DNA from: Cyrtodaria siliqua
Taxonomy: Eukaryota > Mollusca > Bivalvia > Adapedonta > Hiatellidae
DNA: 64,000 bases
Reading direction: 5' to 3'
Assembly (NCBI GenBank): GCA_037043455.1
Contig: JAWPHD010001343.1
Coordinates: 267,627-331,626 of the forward strand
Made by a program: the position numbers and the translations under genes. The notes beneath the pieces were generated by a model. The model ran no database searches. It saw only the letters and a program-made list of their open reading frames with translations, and was not told the DNA's origin. Shown piece after piece: positions 11,139-23,518 of the stretch; position 1 is the stretch's first letter; every line of letters starts with the position of its first letter.

Positions 11139-14100
11139 TCAGAGTTTCTCAACTGGAGTAGTGGCTTCCAACTGATGTGAAAGGAAAAACATGTATTTGA
11201 CAGCACACATTTTAGGCAATAATTTTTTGACGTGTCGGAACATAATCCGATGTGTACCAGTTGTTGCAATAGCACTGAAGATCAAAAGATGACAGTTAAA
11301 TTGAGTCTACATCTATTGAAGTTTATACAAAAATATATATATTATATACTCACCGCCTTTTTCATGCATTCACTGAGGGACTGGAACTCCTTGGAACACT
11401 CATGTTTTTGGACAGACGACTTGGCTGAAACACATTTACCATACATAACAGCCTGAAAGGAAATGCAAAAGATTATTCGGAATCGATAATTATATATTTC
11501 AAAACTATCCAATTCCAAACAAAACGCTACATAACTATCAAACTATGTTTTCCTCTTACAAATGTTTAAAAATTAAAAACAGAACGATGATGAATCATGA
11601 ATATCACATTTGGGAGATCAAGAATCAGACTCGGACTCAAAATCTCTATTTTTTGCAAACCCTATCAACACACAAGTATCGGTAAGAATTGTGATATATA
11701 GAATTGTTTGGTTAAATTACCTTTAAAATTAGCCGTTTCTGTATAAAGTAAATATGGTAATTTGCTTGTAAAACTGTTTTTATTTGAAATTCAAAAAAAT
11801 GAGATTTTCAGTCTTGAGTCTGATTCTTGTGCTCAAAACGTTGATGAATTTAGTCCCAGTTGTAAACTTCACCAGCCGTAAGGGTGAATGCAATTAGTTG
11901 TAAAGCTGAACAGCATGGTCTTGGTGCAATGTAGGCTGGAATGTTAATACATGATAAATCCTGTAAATGACGGGAGTTGATACCAAATAATTATTATAAA
12001 CTGATCACCTGAACGTTGTTACCAGTTGAAACCAGGGGTTCTTACACTATTAAACTATAGTACAGAAGTGAAGAACCCTGGTTGAAACTGATGCTACCAG
12101 AAAGGTATGTTGTTGGCTATGTACGTCAGTCAATTTTATGTTGCTCAAAGGATATATGAAGAACTGAAACGATAAAACCTAACTGTGTATTCACGCTAGT
12201 GTCTATTTGTACAAAAAAGATGCTATTGGCTTTAGCAAATTAAATTTATCGAATGGTTCTCCTGATTTGTTTTTAAGATTTTGGCGAGGTTTAATATTAA
12301 AATAGGCGAGGTTTAATATTAAAATAATTTACTCGCTCCTAGAACCATTATCCTGCAATTCAAATTGAAACGTACAATAAAAAAAATATATAGACCTATC
12401 ATGCTTAGAACTACAATTCTGCATTGATTTTAATAATAATAAATTATTTTGAAAAAGGCAACACATTAAATTAAGACCATGCAAATCATTTTACAAACTT
12501 CTTATTTACAATGCGGCCTTCTGTAAAAAAACAGAAAGAAAAACATAAATAAACAATACGATAGCACAAATTTTCATCCCAGAAGCACTATGTGTCGAGA
12601 ACACACACAATTAAAAATACATTTCCACTGAGGAAAGTTTATACTTCACAAACACTTTCAAATTCATTTTAAATTTGTATTGAATTGTTTTGAAACACTA
12701 GAAGGTATGACACCAAAACATTTACGAAGAAACTACTGACTTAATCCTGCATCCATACTATGAGTGTTGGTCTGGGCTCGACATTTTGGGAAGAAACAGA
12801 AGCTTTGGAGACCCAGGCAATCACCCAGCTAGCATACGAATATCGGGTGAAGAGCGGAATATCGGCTAAATATGCCAACATTGGGCCGATGTTGTACCGA
12901 TATTGGGTGAAGAGCGGAATATCGGCTAAATATGCCAACATTGGGCCGATGTTGTACCGATATTAAAATATTTAAGTAAAACATTTTAAAAAACTACACA
13001 TTTATTGCAAGCAACTATTGCAATAAATTATTATAAGTTCATTTCTTTCAAAATATTTACAAATATTTATAAATATATATTTTTGTTTCATCAAAATCAA
13101 TATCGGGCCGGCAATGGGCCGATATCATTTTGTTAACAAGGGAGATTCATCGGCCCGCTGTCGGTCCGACATAACACGCCATAAATCAATAAAGGGAGGT
13201 TATGACATGTCATTTTAAACATTGTGTATTTATTGTTAATGTGAAAAGACATTCTTCGCTTTGTTTTTTCTTATATATTGGAAAATGATGCTTCCTACAT
13301 TCACAAGAGTTTTATTTATTGCTGATGAATACTTTTCCAATCGAGCTAATTGAGATAAACACCAACAGAAAGATATTAAATAGGTTGTATATATAATGAA
13401 AACCTTTCAGTATTAATTGTATCGATTTAATCGAAATTCGGACTGAAGTAAACGTCCGATAATACTATATGTTGCGAAACATATATTTTATATTGGTAAT
13501 CCGATGCCTCACTACTGAGCTAGCTGGGTGGTCAATAAAATTCACTGAAGGATGTTGACAATAGAATGAATTTGATGTTTAGCTGACATCAGGTAAAGGT
13601 CATTTTGATATCAGGCACATGATGTTCAGCCGACGTTGGGCTATGTCGGGCCAATATCGTAAGCCGATGTCGGGGCCTATTTGCAGCCGAGATTATAGTC
13701 TCATTTATTTGATGTCTTTGGGTGCTTTTTTTACATACGAACATTTATAGATGCACCCTAGACGGAGGATGGCACATATCAAAAACTTGTCTTGCCGTTC
13801 GTAGACGTGTATTTTATGCACTACCGAGATTATAACCAACATCGGGCCAATATAGACAACACCATCAGTTTGATGTCGACCAGATATAGCTGGCTGGGCA
13901 ATCTTTTAAGCTTTTATCAAACATTCAAATTTAATAGCGAATCCAGTATCATTTTGACTCTAAACTCATAACGTTACAAGTAAATAAAAACTTTTTTTTT
14001 TTGCTTTATACATTTCTTATAATTAAAATGAATGATTGAACAAATGCAAGTTATGTAGAAAAACTAACGGGACGTCGCAAGTTGTTTTTTTTAATGTCAA

Positions 14101-14318
14101 AATTGCCGTGTGTCCCTTTAAAGATTATATATCCGAATAGCGTTACATCCGAAGTTATGTAGTCTGTAGTCGTTCTTGACTAACACTCGATTTGTAGGTT
14201 AAAATAACTTGATCAGCGTTATTAATGCAGTTTCGACTTATCCTACCTGCTCTGTACATTGTGATAATGCCTTTGACATGCTAAGAAGTCGCTGTCGAGC
14301 AATTTCTGAACGTTTCAT
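11139..14318 (-). CDS. NDUFAF8: NADH dehydrogenase complex I assembly factor 8 (twin CX9C), complete, 3 exons
   Basis: NDUFAF8 is a small mitochondrial protein that works with NDUFAF5 in assembling respiratory complex I. Coding exons on the - strand are 14318-14247, 11452-11354 and 11171-11139 (72, 99 and 33 nt), all phase 0 with GT/AG borders, giving 67 aa against about 74 in human. The start is MKRSEIARQRLLSMSKAL. The two disulfide motifs are exact: C-TEQAVMYGK-C (residues 21-31) and C-SKEFQSLSE-C (about 43-53). The YGKCV and CSKEFQSLSEC blocks align with YGRCV and CAREFEALRSC of the human protein, and the C-terminal KKALE resembles human KKTLE. The frame stays open upstream to 14477, but that part is an inverted repeat also seen near 14736, so I take it as 5' UTR. 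Intron 1 (2.8 kb) contains a 1.07-kb repeat element. Confidence 0.92.
12024..12089. repeat. 66-bp imperfect palindrome in NDUFAF8 intron 1
   Basis: GAAACCAGGGGTTCTT on the left pairs with AAGAACCCTGGTTGAAAC on the right around an AT-rich centre. It is a strong hairpin and possibly a minimal foldback element. Confidence 0.8.
12823..13897. mobile_element. ~1.07-kb non-autonomous element rich in CCGATAT/ATCGGGC motifs
   Basis: The ends ACCCAGCTAGCATA and (inverted) CCAGCCAGCTATAT form a short imperfect terminal repeat. The element is flanked by a candidate 6-bp target-site duplication, GCAATC, at 12817-12822 and 13898-13903. Interior motifs such as ATCGGGCC, GGGCCGATAT, GCCGATGTCGGG and ACATCGGGCCAATAT recur on both strands. 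A further GAGCTAGCTGGGTGG at about 13516 suggests nested copies. There is no transposase. It sits in NDUFAF8 intron 1; the superfamily is not assigned. Confidence 0.65.
12841..12960. repeat. 60-bp tandem duplication
   Basis: Two 60-bp units are identical except one base near the start (TATCGGGTGA against TATTGGGTGA). The near identity points to a recent duplication inside the larger element. Confidence 0.97.
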
Positions 14319-14449
14319 CACGAAGGTTGTTGATAAATAATTGAGTAGGGGACATAACTCCAGCCTTTCCCGCTGAATCAAAGTACCAAAAGTACTGACA
14401 TATGTTTCTTGCATACCAGATATTGACAAGGGTGCTGGAAAGCCTGTTC

Positions 14450-14800
14450 TTGCATACAGGACAAGGATATCCGTCATTTTACTGGGGCAAGATTATAAGA
14501 ATCTTTCATGGGTATCCGGTGAAGATAGGGAATTCCAACCCGAGGTATAAGAGTTCTTAATATTTTATATTTTCCCTATCTGAACCGAATATACATGATA
14601 GATTCTTTTTCTTGCATATCAGAGACATATTTGTGCGTTGACGCCTACAGCTACTTATGTTTTTCTGCATACCGAATGTTGGCGCATCAATTTTATCTCG
14701 ACCCTAGGGTGAGATGGAAATATCTAGCCCCGGTAAAATGACGGATATCCTTGTCCGGTATGCAAGAAATTTCCATCTCACCCTAGTAGGGTCGAAATCA
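14450..14800. repeat. nested inverted repeats at the NDUFAF8 5' end
   Basis: AGGACAAGGATATCCGTCAT at about 14459-14478 recurs inverted at about 14736-14757. A second pair, TCTCGACCCTAGGGTGAGAT near 14695 and its inverted form near 14773-14795, lies inside the first. GTATGCAAGAA is repeated many times here and at 24.8-25.2 kb. The stretch 14480-14670 is also an inverted copy of 24800-24990. Confidence 0.85.
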
Positions 14801-15954
14801 AATTCACGGGCGCACGAACATCCGGTATGCAGAAAAAAATGCAAAAAGGTTACTTAGCTGGCAGCGTCAACGCACAACATGTCTCTCATATGCATGAAGA
14901 AAAAGAAATCTGATGACAGCTTCTTATAATCTCCCCCAAGTGGGATGTAGATAAGTCATGCCTGATATAAACAATGACAGTTGCAGACGTCATTGTGTAA
15001 ATAAGCATGCAAACAGTTAGTAGTTGGAGCCGTCAACGCGCAGAATATAGATTGTATCAGGCAGTAAGAAAAATAATAAAACATGGGTATCCGATTCAGA
15101 TAGGGAAATTCCAACACTCGGTATAGGGAAATTCCAGCACTCGGTATAATTGTTTTAATCATCACTCTTTTTTATTAAACCTCACTGTAAACACTCCATG
15201 TAAAATCCTCATACCCTGCCGGGTTGATATTTCGCGCTTAACACCCTCAAGCTATAGCGGGTGATGGCGCAAAATATCATCCCGCTAGCTCCATTATCGA
15301 GTATATTAGTAAATTGGGAGTATTTGTTCGGTATAATAAAATAAATATCACATCCTCGGTCATATTACATTCTCGGGTTGATAATATCCACTGGCACCCT
15401 CAAGAGGATGTGATAATTTACATATAATCAAAAGCTCGACAGAGCCTCGGTTCCGATAAAAACAATTATACCTCGTGTTGGAATTCACGATCTTTACCAG
15501 ATAGGCTACCCATGAAATATTCTTATAAGTATTGATTCTTATAAGTATTCCGAATCTGAAAAAACACTACCATCCTTCAGATATATAGATATAGAAGCAT
15601 AAGGAGACGCATGCCAGTGTAACATTAAGACATTTAAAAGGCATATAACATAAATGTACATGTTATAATACTTGGCCATCACCAAAGATAGACAGGTACA
15701 TGCCAGAAATACCACCTACCAGCATAGCTTCTTTCCGCACTCTAGGCTACCGATTATCATTGTAGAACAGACCACTGTGGAATCCTTCCAGTCGGTTATG
15801 GCCACATCGACGTTCTAGAGGATGAGCTATGTTCTTAGATCACATGAGCTCAGTATGAAACCGCTTGGCGAATTTTGACCAAACTTCACACGGATGATCC
15901 ATCGATGAATGCTATTCAGATTTGTTAAAATTATATCCGCGCGACATCCTATAT

Positions 15955-17590
15955 AGCCGCCGTTACCATAAAGGGTCTAAACCTGAAACAATCTTCTCAA
16001 GTTCTAAAGACTGGATTTCGACAGTTTTTCTTTCAAAATGATCGCCAATGCCTAGGTAAAAAATGGCCTTGCCACGCGGGTCCAAAGTTTGCATATGGAG
16101 ATTTTGCATGTTTTGCATAGACTTTTGAGACGCGAGAGGTGTTGCATTCTACAATACCTCTCATGAACAGACTCAATCAAAACAGAGTCTGCTACTTTTA
16201 TCTGTTGTTTGTGTTTGTTGCTTGCAAGGGATCCACTTCAGTATTTATATGGGGGAAAACTTAAAACATCCTCTTCCTTCTAATCCTTCTCATAAACCAC
16301 AAGGCAAAGAGCTCTCATGTATTACATGTAGCATTAGCTTACATAATCTTCTAGCAAGTTTGTTCAAATGGTGACCCTGGGGTCCAGGGAAAAATCTTCT
16401 CTGAAACTGCAAGAGCCAGAGGTTTACTATTTTTCATTTACTATAAGTTGATGGTCCTCAACCAAGTTTTTTTCATAAACTTGCTAGAGGACTATATTAA
16501 TCTGATGCTACATGTAATTACTTGAGAGCTCTTAGTAAACAAACAAAAAAAAGTCTTCTCTATTAACGTCATGGCCCCCATTATCGTGGTATATCATGGT
16601 GAAACGTAACTGCGCTACAACCATTCATAATTGTTCTCGATTTCAATGACCTCTGAATTCAGTAATATATCATCTTTGCTTACATTGACAAAATTGTCTC
16701 CCGTGAATCACTTTTTACCGGATGTCGTGAACTATTCCGATTGGGTCGCTCATTTGAAGTCCCTGGGGTCAAAGATATATATAATATATAAGATTCAAAG
16801 GCCGCGCCTCAGGGTCCAACACCTCTATATAGAGATTTTACATGTTACATGTGAAAAACATAAAACATCTTAAATCAGAATTTGCGAGTTTGTATTTTTG
16901 GGTTCGTTGTTTTCATTGCGAAGATCCTCAGTGGTCGATTCAGTGTCATTTTGACCCTCTTGTTTACTAAGATTTTTAACTTTCGATTGCATACTATAAC
17001 TGTTCTTCTTAGAAGAGGGCTGCAGTTACTGAGGATAATGCTAATCGAAACGATAAAAACACTATGGGAATAGGGGCAGAGGGAGCCAAGAGAACTCTGA
17101 TATTGAGTGGAAGTTCGTTCCAGTATCGAATGAATGTTGGTGGTAGTAGACGCAACGATGAACAAGTTAAGATTTTGGAATAAAAGGAGATGATTATTGT
17201 CACCTCAAAGACGATTTTGAATTTTTATATATAGATAATTAGAGATATTTTTCCCCCTCTATTCTAGGGTTGGATATTTAAGTTGATTTAACATCGAAGT
17301 AACACTACTTTGATAGTTATAATCGTTGAGGGAAAAACTGGCGGCTCGTTTTTCCATCGGTGCCAGGCAGAGAACAGTAGTCGACTTACGGTCTGGCATG
17401 TTTTGTATGATATTTCTTTTAACTTTCAAATTTCTGATTCTAATGTTTAATTTTACATGGTTAACTGTGGTATTTGCTTAATTTGTGATGTTATTTATAT
17501 GAGGTCCAGTATAAATATTGGTTGATATAGTAACGCCCTAAGTATTTTTCATTTTCAGTGGATTTAAAAACAAGAACAGAAAGTTGACCG
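15955..17590. other. duplicated non-coding sequence in copy A
   Basis: No confident gene. The stretch 16880-17200 matches 26090-26500. On the - strand it encodes a short frame with a PTFIRYWNELPLNIR motif, like the C-terminal end of non-LTR retrotransposon ORFs, so it may be a retroelement remnant. Confidence 0.4.
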
Positions 17591-17666
17591 TGTAATTGAT
17601 ACGAGAGTAGAGTTGCTGCAAATTCTGTTGTAAACACTCCATATTTCACTGGCCAGGATCAGTGTT

Positions 17667-17679
17667 TCCTTCCACCACT
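17667..17679. other. empty target site of the SINE present in copy B
   Basis: TCCTTCCACCACT occurs once here, uninterrupted and followed by CAAGTAGCACATACTAC. In copy B the same 13 bp flank a 235-bp SINE on both sides (27248-27260 and 27496-27508). This is the pre-insertion allele. Confidence 0.93.
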
Positions 17680-17949
17680 CAAGTAGCACATACTACAAGA
17701 CAGGGATGGTGATGAACATCTTTCATGCATAGCATATAACAATAATAGCAAAATGAACATGACTGGGCAATTCCGATGCTCACCGAACTGCACGGAAAGG
17801 ACCGATGGATGATTAGGCCTTCATTTCCATATATATTTCACTAGTGTAATATGATAAATATATCATGGCTTTATTACACTCCCACACTGCAAGTTATGTG
17901 ATAATTTAGAAATAACATTTAACACCCATATTATCTAGCTTACATGTAT

Positions 17950-18150
17950 TGAATTGAATTGGGGTTTTAAGGCGCACCAACACATGAAAGGTTATATGGC
18001 GCCTAAAAGGAATGAACATGCCAGGTTCATCCTCCATGTACATCGAGATAAAATATGGAGAACGGGCCTAGAACTTTCTCACCCTGAACTGCAGAGTTGC
18101 TGCAAGTTCTATTGTAGACACTCCATTTACGCTGGAGCGACGTTATAGTT
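17950..18150 (-). repeat. dispersed SINE-like repeat (GAATTGAATTGGGG family)
   Basis: It starts TTGAATTGAATTGGGG, then GCGCACCAACACATGAAAGG, GGAATGAACATGCCAGG and GCAGAGTTGCTGCAAGTTCT. Related copies are at 45425-45610, 48555-48665, 52493-52565 and 56732-56950, and a piece occurs at 17595-17640 and 27185-27235. The start resembles the reverse complement of the 3' end of the family at 26926-27120. Confidence 0.75.
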
Positions 18151-19619
18151 TTTCATCTAGCTAACAGGCAACAAAAGATCGTACTGTTATAATAAAGATT
18201 GTCGATTATTTTATTTCTATTCCATTTCTGTATTACGCCTGAGTGATAATTTCGAAATAAAATTTAACACCCATATTATCTAGCTAAAAGGCAACAAACG
18301 ATCGTACTGTTATAATAATGATTGTCGATTATTTTATTTCTATTCCATTTCTGTATTACGCCTGATTGTGTGTCGTTGTTAAAGTTTAATTTGATCATCA
18401 CGAACTTCGTAAAGGTTCTCTAACTTTGCGTTTGTACTTTCACATATTAAGTCCAATGGGTATAAGCTCAACTCACAGTCCATTATAGAGTTAACCTTCT
18501 TTTTAATTATTTACAGCGATTGAGAATTCCTATCTGTCAACATCGTAGCACAATACGGCCGTTGCGAACATAAGCAGGGTATACCGACATGTAACAAGCA
18601 TTCAACACTAATATTTGATGCGTATTATCAACAAGTAGTTTGGAGATAACAATTAAATATCGATTTTTAGAATACAAAAACAGATCGATACTGACCAAAT
18701 GGCGGTCATTGCAAAGAGGTGTATGCGTTAGAATTGCACGTTCATAATAACCTCTGATTTCCACCCCCAGAAATAATTAGTATTTGTTCCCTAGTAGAAC
18801 AAATCCCATTATTTACAGTCTACATGTTTACAACATATTCATAATCTGTATACACGGCGCCGAAGCGCTAAAGTTCTTGTTTTCGTTCTACATGTTACCT
18901 ACTTCAGCTCTCAAAATCAACTCCCTAACCATCTTCAATTAAAATTAGTTCTCCCCAAATTAACAAAGATCCCGTGACAGCTATGTCCAGTCAATACCGT
19001 CGGCCCGCTCCCCTAAATGCGAAACCATACCCTTGATAAAAAAAAACCTACCCCGTTAATGGGTTTCACGTGATCAGCACCCTGTAAATATTGTGGGTCC
19101 CAAATTGTTGACAAATAATAAAATAAAACTTCCTTTTTTTCAAACTCACGACTGTATTACTACCGACTTATCTGGCTCTATGCTAATGTTTTCATGTACA
19201 TCCACTTCACTGAATAAAAATCAGACTGTTATTTGGCTATGCTTAATATCTGCTTACTTACGGACAATGTCCCTTTAAGCATGTGTCAATAATAAAATAA
19301 AATTCTTGCTAAATGTGAAATTGAAAATGAAATCAAGAACATGCAACAATATTCAGTTAAGATATATGAAAAAAAAAAAGAGAAAAAAAAATGGTCCAAA
19401 AATGCAATAAAATACGAAGTGGGGTAGGGGGTTAGGGTAAAATATTTCCAGTACAGTCGTTGCGCCCTTATTTTCCAGATCTTAATCTGTTATAAAAAAT
19501 ATATAAACATGTATACTATTTGAATTGACTTTACATGTGCGCTTTCTTTCGCTTGAATTATACATATATTTAATCTAAGCTAAAAAACCTGAAATCTAAC
19601 GTACGATCGTCAAGAGCTT
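18151..19619. other. duplicated non-coding flank downstream of BTB gene copy A
   Basis: It matches 27840-28640 in copy B. There is a local duplication of AACAAACGATC...TGTATTACGCCTGA-type sequence (about 18165-18243 and 18288-18366). A dispersed repeat at 19155-19275 recurs inverted at 63890-64000, and part of it is deleted in copy B near 28480. No gene was recognised. Confidence 0.55.
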
Positions 19620-19681
19620 CACAGTAGGCCTGACTCCCGGAACGGGTATACAGTTCAAATTCACCCAGCTACGCCCCTGGT
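19620..19681 (-). mobile_element. truncated end of a hAT-like MITE
   Basis: The segment ends in CAGCTACGCCCCTGG, the terminal sequence of the MITE at 30626-31098. The remainder is missing. It is absent from the matching place in copy B (around 28640), so it is a copy-specific insertion or deletion. Confidence 0.6.
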
Positions 19682-19980
19682 AATATATTCTTTGCGACAT
19701 TCTCAAGTTCTAAGACTCGAGATTTAAGAAATTATTCAGACGTGCTTTAATTGTAAATTTCACTGGTTCACATACAGATTTATTTCAGCTTTGCATTTCA
19801 TTACAACTCAATATTTCAAAATCATTAAAATAAGGTACATTAAAACGAACACAAATTTTACATTATAACAGTAATGTCGGACAGACGACGGATACTTCTC
19901 TATACTGCCATGCGTTATCGCATAAAAGAATACTGCCAGGCGAAAAATGACGTTGTATTCATATTGTATGTTTAAGTGTT

Positions 19981-22465
19981 CTACACTGCTTTTGGAACAT
20001 CAAAGATAAAACCACGAAACTGACCAAAATCATCACTTGTGTGCTTACTTTCTATACAGCGAAAGAATCTTACTTCTACATCTTGCATTGTTACTCGTTT
20101 GTTACCACTGAATCCGTAGTAAGACTGTACTCCTGTACTATCTTGTATCATTGTATATCTAGTGTCTTTACTTATCTGTACTGGAAACTCAAACATTACA
20201 TCAGTAAATTGGATGTTCCCGTCAAACACAAGTTGAATGTCAATATACATCAAACACCGTTTGTCGTTGTCTTGTATTTTAAGTGTGCCTGCAATTGTTC
20301 CAAGATTACAGGGTGTGAATAAACTCACCCCAACCAATGAAACATTTTCTGAAAATTCAAACTGAATTAAATCTGGAACTTTGTTTGGACCCCATCCGCG
20401 TTGAATTATTCCCGGATGGTTAAATCGATTCAAATGTACACGCGTGATGGTCAAAGCTGGTTTGCGTGCTTTCCTACTAAACAAACATTCATTTTCATCT
20501 GCTTTCGTTGTGAATTGAAGAAACACATCGACTTTTTCTTCCGCTGTTAGTATTGCCCTTCTTGCAACATGCGCAGCAAATTCGTCCAAAGTCATACGCG
20601 GAAACCGTATAAGTTTAATCAAGTCGACTCCGAGCGCTTCTTTTACATTTGCGTCGTTAACGTCCTTCTCTGTTCGCCTACATTCTACTTCAGCCCATTT
20701 TACACAGGCTGTGTAAACATTCACTTCCTCAGCCTCCAGTAGATCGGATTCAATAATCAGATGTAGTACATCCTTTTTCAGGGAAGCAATAGCTAAAGAC
20801 TTCAGAACTTTGTCGCCATTCTTGAACACGATGGACAGACACTGCTGTACGAGATCCTGTTCATCAAACATGTAAGCCTGTTGAAGAATCACACACACAT
20901 TCTCCGTAGATATTTCGGATTTCAGATATGCCGTACACTTCTCCACCAGAGCTCCGACGTCATACTTCTTTCCTGCATAGAGTAAGGACATCACCGTGTC
21001 TGCCGTCACATCGCAATTTTCGGCGTAGATGAACCTATCAGATATAGGAATAATTAGGTATATAGTTTTTTAATTTTGAATGACGATAGTAACACTCTCA
21101 TAATAAGCGTGTATATGGAATACACATTTACTATAGCACGAATATCGCCGTTTCAAGTGGTATACATTGATATTCTGGAGTAACATTTTATGTACTTTTA
21201 TATTCTCTTACCATCTCAAAAACGAATAATTATGAAGTTTATGGTTTTCATTTAGCAGTTTATGGGTTTATTTATGCTAGCTGTTGGCTTGCATATTATT
21301 CCGAAGATCAACGAGTATATATATTTGAAGAGAATCGCGCCTCTGGTTCGAGTTCCTGCCAGGTGACTTCTGTTTGAAACCATGGATATATATGTAGATC
21401 TATGATGAAACGTATTAGAAAAAAGTATTCATAGGAAAGCTGGATAAACGTTTTTGATTCAGGTGTTTGTATGTGTATTTCTAAGGCAAGTGCACATTGG
21501 AGTATGTATGCTCTATTCTAGTTTGCGAGCGTGCGTGCGCGCGCACGTGTGTGTGTGTGTTATAGACCCTCCGCCCTGATAGCCACCCGAGAATTCCGGT
21601 ACACCTAGGCACAATGGAGTGTGGACTTGAAACGGTTTTTAAATTCCGTTTAATTTTGATGACTTTGGCACAGAGTCCGCCAAAGTTTCTAATAATATTA
21701 CCAAAGGGGAAAGCCAGCACTGTCGGTTAATTCAACCTAATTTCGCGTTACCAGCTTTCCATGAAGTTCGGCTAAAGGTGTGTTAACTGACTGGTATGTT
21801 TGCTTGTGTGTTGCGTTGCAATGTTGTTTGTTGGTGTTTCGGGGGGGATGTCGGATACGTGACTATTTAGGATGATGCGGCCGCGGGATACGTAACGGCC
21901 TATTGCGTTTGATGATTTATTGCTTTATGTAACGATTGTTCGTAGTCAACTGTTTCTTGAATCATTCCTATTCGTGAACGATGTACGGAAGGAAGCTAAA
22001 AGAGAGCACTACACATCATGACTATTGCATTGAAATCTGACAATAAGGTCTCACCATCAGCTATTAGAGGAACAGTTTGGCCAAGTTAAAATGACATTTT
22101 ACCCAAAATGTTAAACTTGTGGTACTCTTAAAAACATGTATAACTATGAGCATCGATTATTTCTTCATTCTTAACATCACTATTACAGATTTATTTTTTT
22201 AAATAGTGTGTATGCCCTACCTAAGCAGTTCTTTAAAGCCATCCAAATCGATATCTGGTATCTCAATCTTGTCACGTGACTCTGCAATCGTACCACAAAA
22301 CATGGCATAAAACACGGGGCTTCTGCTCACTAACATGTATTTATGGGCCTTCACTTCGTGCCTGTCGCTTCCCACCAGAAATATGACGTCACCTAGAATG
22401 CCGTTCTCAAACATGTACAAGTTGGTCTCTGCTAATCGTTTGTTTATCTGCCAGTTTTCTGCCAT
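19981..22465 (-). CDS. BTB/POZ-BACK-PHR domain protein (BTBD3/BTBD6-like), copy A
   Basis: BTBD3/BTBD6-type proteins act as substrate adaptors for cullin-3 ubiquitin ligases, in part in neurons; the role here is inferred from family. Exons are 22465-22221 (245 nt) and 21034-19981 (1054 nt), with GT/AG borders and an AGG arginine codon split by the intron, giving 432 aa. Order: AENWQ leader, BTB domain (about 18-115; DVIFLVGSDRHEVKAHKYML, SPVFYAMFCGTIAE), BACK domain (about 120-240; ESDLLEAEEVNVYTACVKWA, RFPRMTLDEFAAHVA), PHR domain (about 285-430; RFNHPGIIQRGWGPNKVPD, VSLVGVSLFTP, FDVPKAV end). The ATG at 22465 has a good context (AAAATGG). The frame stays open further upstream but with no ATG, and a pyrimidine-rich AG precedes the start, suggesting a non-coding first exon. 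It is a close paralogue of the gene at 28969-31480. Confidence 0.93.
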
Positions 22466-22519
22466 TTTTGTTGCAAAATAGTTTGACTGAAAAGAAACAA
22501 GAGAGGCGATTCGTTCCAA

Positions 22520-22690
22520 AGTTAAGAGGGAAAGTGTCGATTCAGAAAGCTTACTGATGGCGGGAGGTTTACAGTACTGGTTCTACCCAGGAAAAAATGG
22601 GATTGTCTGCCTCTACCACAAACAATCGACCATCATATAGGGCCTAAGATGTGCTAAAAATGACCTAAAATACCATTCAAACACAATTCA
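22520..22690 (+). repeat. 5'-truncated tRNA-Ser-type SINE upstream of BTB gene A
   Basis: AAGTGTCGATTC, then ATGGCGGGAGG, TACAGTACTGGTTCTACCC, GTCTGCCTCTACCACAAAC and ATCGACCATCATATA match the body of the SINE at 27261-27495. The tRNA head is absent. An equivalent remnant lies at the same place in copy B (31545-31725), so it predates the segmental duplication. Confidence 0.85.
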
Positions 22691-23518
22691 AATCTTCCAA
22701 AATTGTCCAAACCCCATTCTGCTTAGTAAATAATGACTGTTCCATATTCACATTTAGTAACATTTAGTAAACTATTACGTTTCGTTTCATTGCAACTATA
22801 CGCTTAAATTACTATAATTTCGTTCAGTTTTTTAATTGTCGTAGTATGTATTATAACATCCGACTACTAATCCTTTGATTTAGATACACTGAAAATACAC
22901 GTCTACTTTCGTTTTTAAATTTAAGTCATGTCACATACTCTTTAGATGGTACGCGTACTAAATACTGTGTTAATGATTGTTTAGTGATAATTTAGTGACT
23001 GTATCTTATAAAAGAAATCAAGAAACCATATATCACAAAAAGCATTAAAAATTGCGAGCTTTCGTTTAAATGGGCCTATTAATATTCCCTCATTACTTCT
23101 AAATCATTTAAATGTATGCCTACAAGTCATGGTATAGATCATATACTATAATTCTCTTAAGCAGTAGAATGTAGATTAGCAAAAGGGGACAAGGGTTAAC
23201 ATGCATCATAACGTTCTTCAAAAAAGGCCTACTTCAGGTCTAGTGGATTTGACGAAAAGACAGTGCAACCATTTGATAAAAAGAAAGTGATCGCTAACTT
23301 GATAAACTTACAATACGTGTGCTACTTAGAATACTGTGTTAATGTTTAAACAAAGATAGTTGACAGTCCAATAGAAGTACTGCATATAATTATATATCTA
23401 ACCTTTTCTGTCTTCTGGCGGTTGTTTTCAAGCGTTGGTGTAGTTACTTCCTGTACTAATTACACGCATGCGTAGTGTTAGGGACCGTTCACTATTTACT
23501 GGGGCATCTGGGTTAGTG
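22691..23518. other. duplicated 5' flank of BTB gene A
   Basis: The stretch matches 31740-33400 in copy B, which contains extra tandem copies of part of it. No exon was recognised. A non-coding first exon or promoter of the BTB gene may lie here. Confidence 0.5.

Larger units (their letters stand above)
14936..23518. repeat. segmental duplication, copy A
   Basis: Long collinear blocks match 25005-33400, for example ACAATGACAGTTGCAGACGT (14971; 25042), TCATTGTAGAACAGACCAC (15757; 25498), the BTB gene, and GGGACCGTTCACTATTTACT (23480; 33363). Copy-specific indels include a mobile-element end at about 19620-19681 present only here. Boundaries are approximate. A degraded repeat at about 15830-15950 resembles the tandem-core class. 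Confidence 0.9.

Noticed and set aside
14319..14477. N-terminal extension of NDUFAF8 starting MTDILVLYAR
   Set aside because: The extension overlaps an inverted repeat found again near 14736, has no counterpart in NDUFAF8, and the downstream ATG gives the expected protein size.
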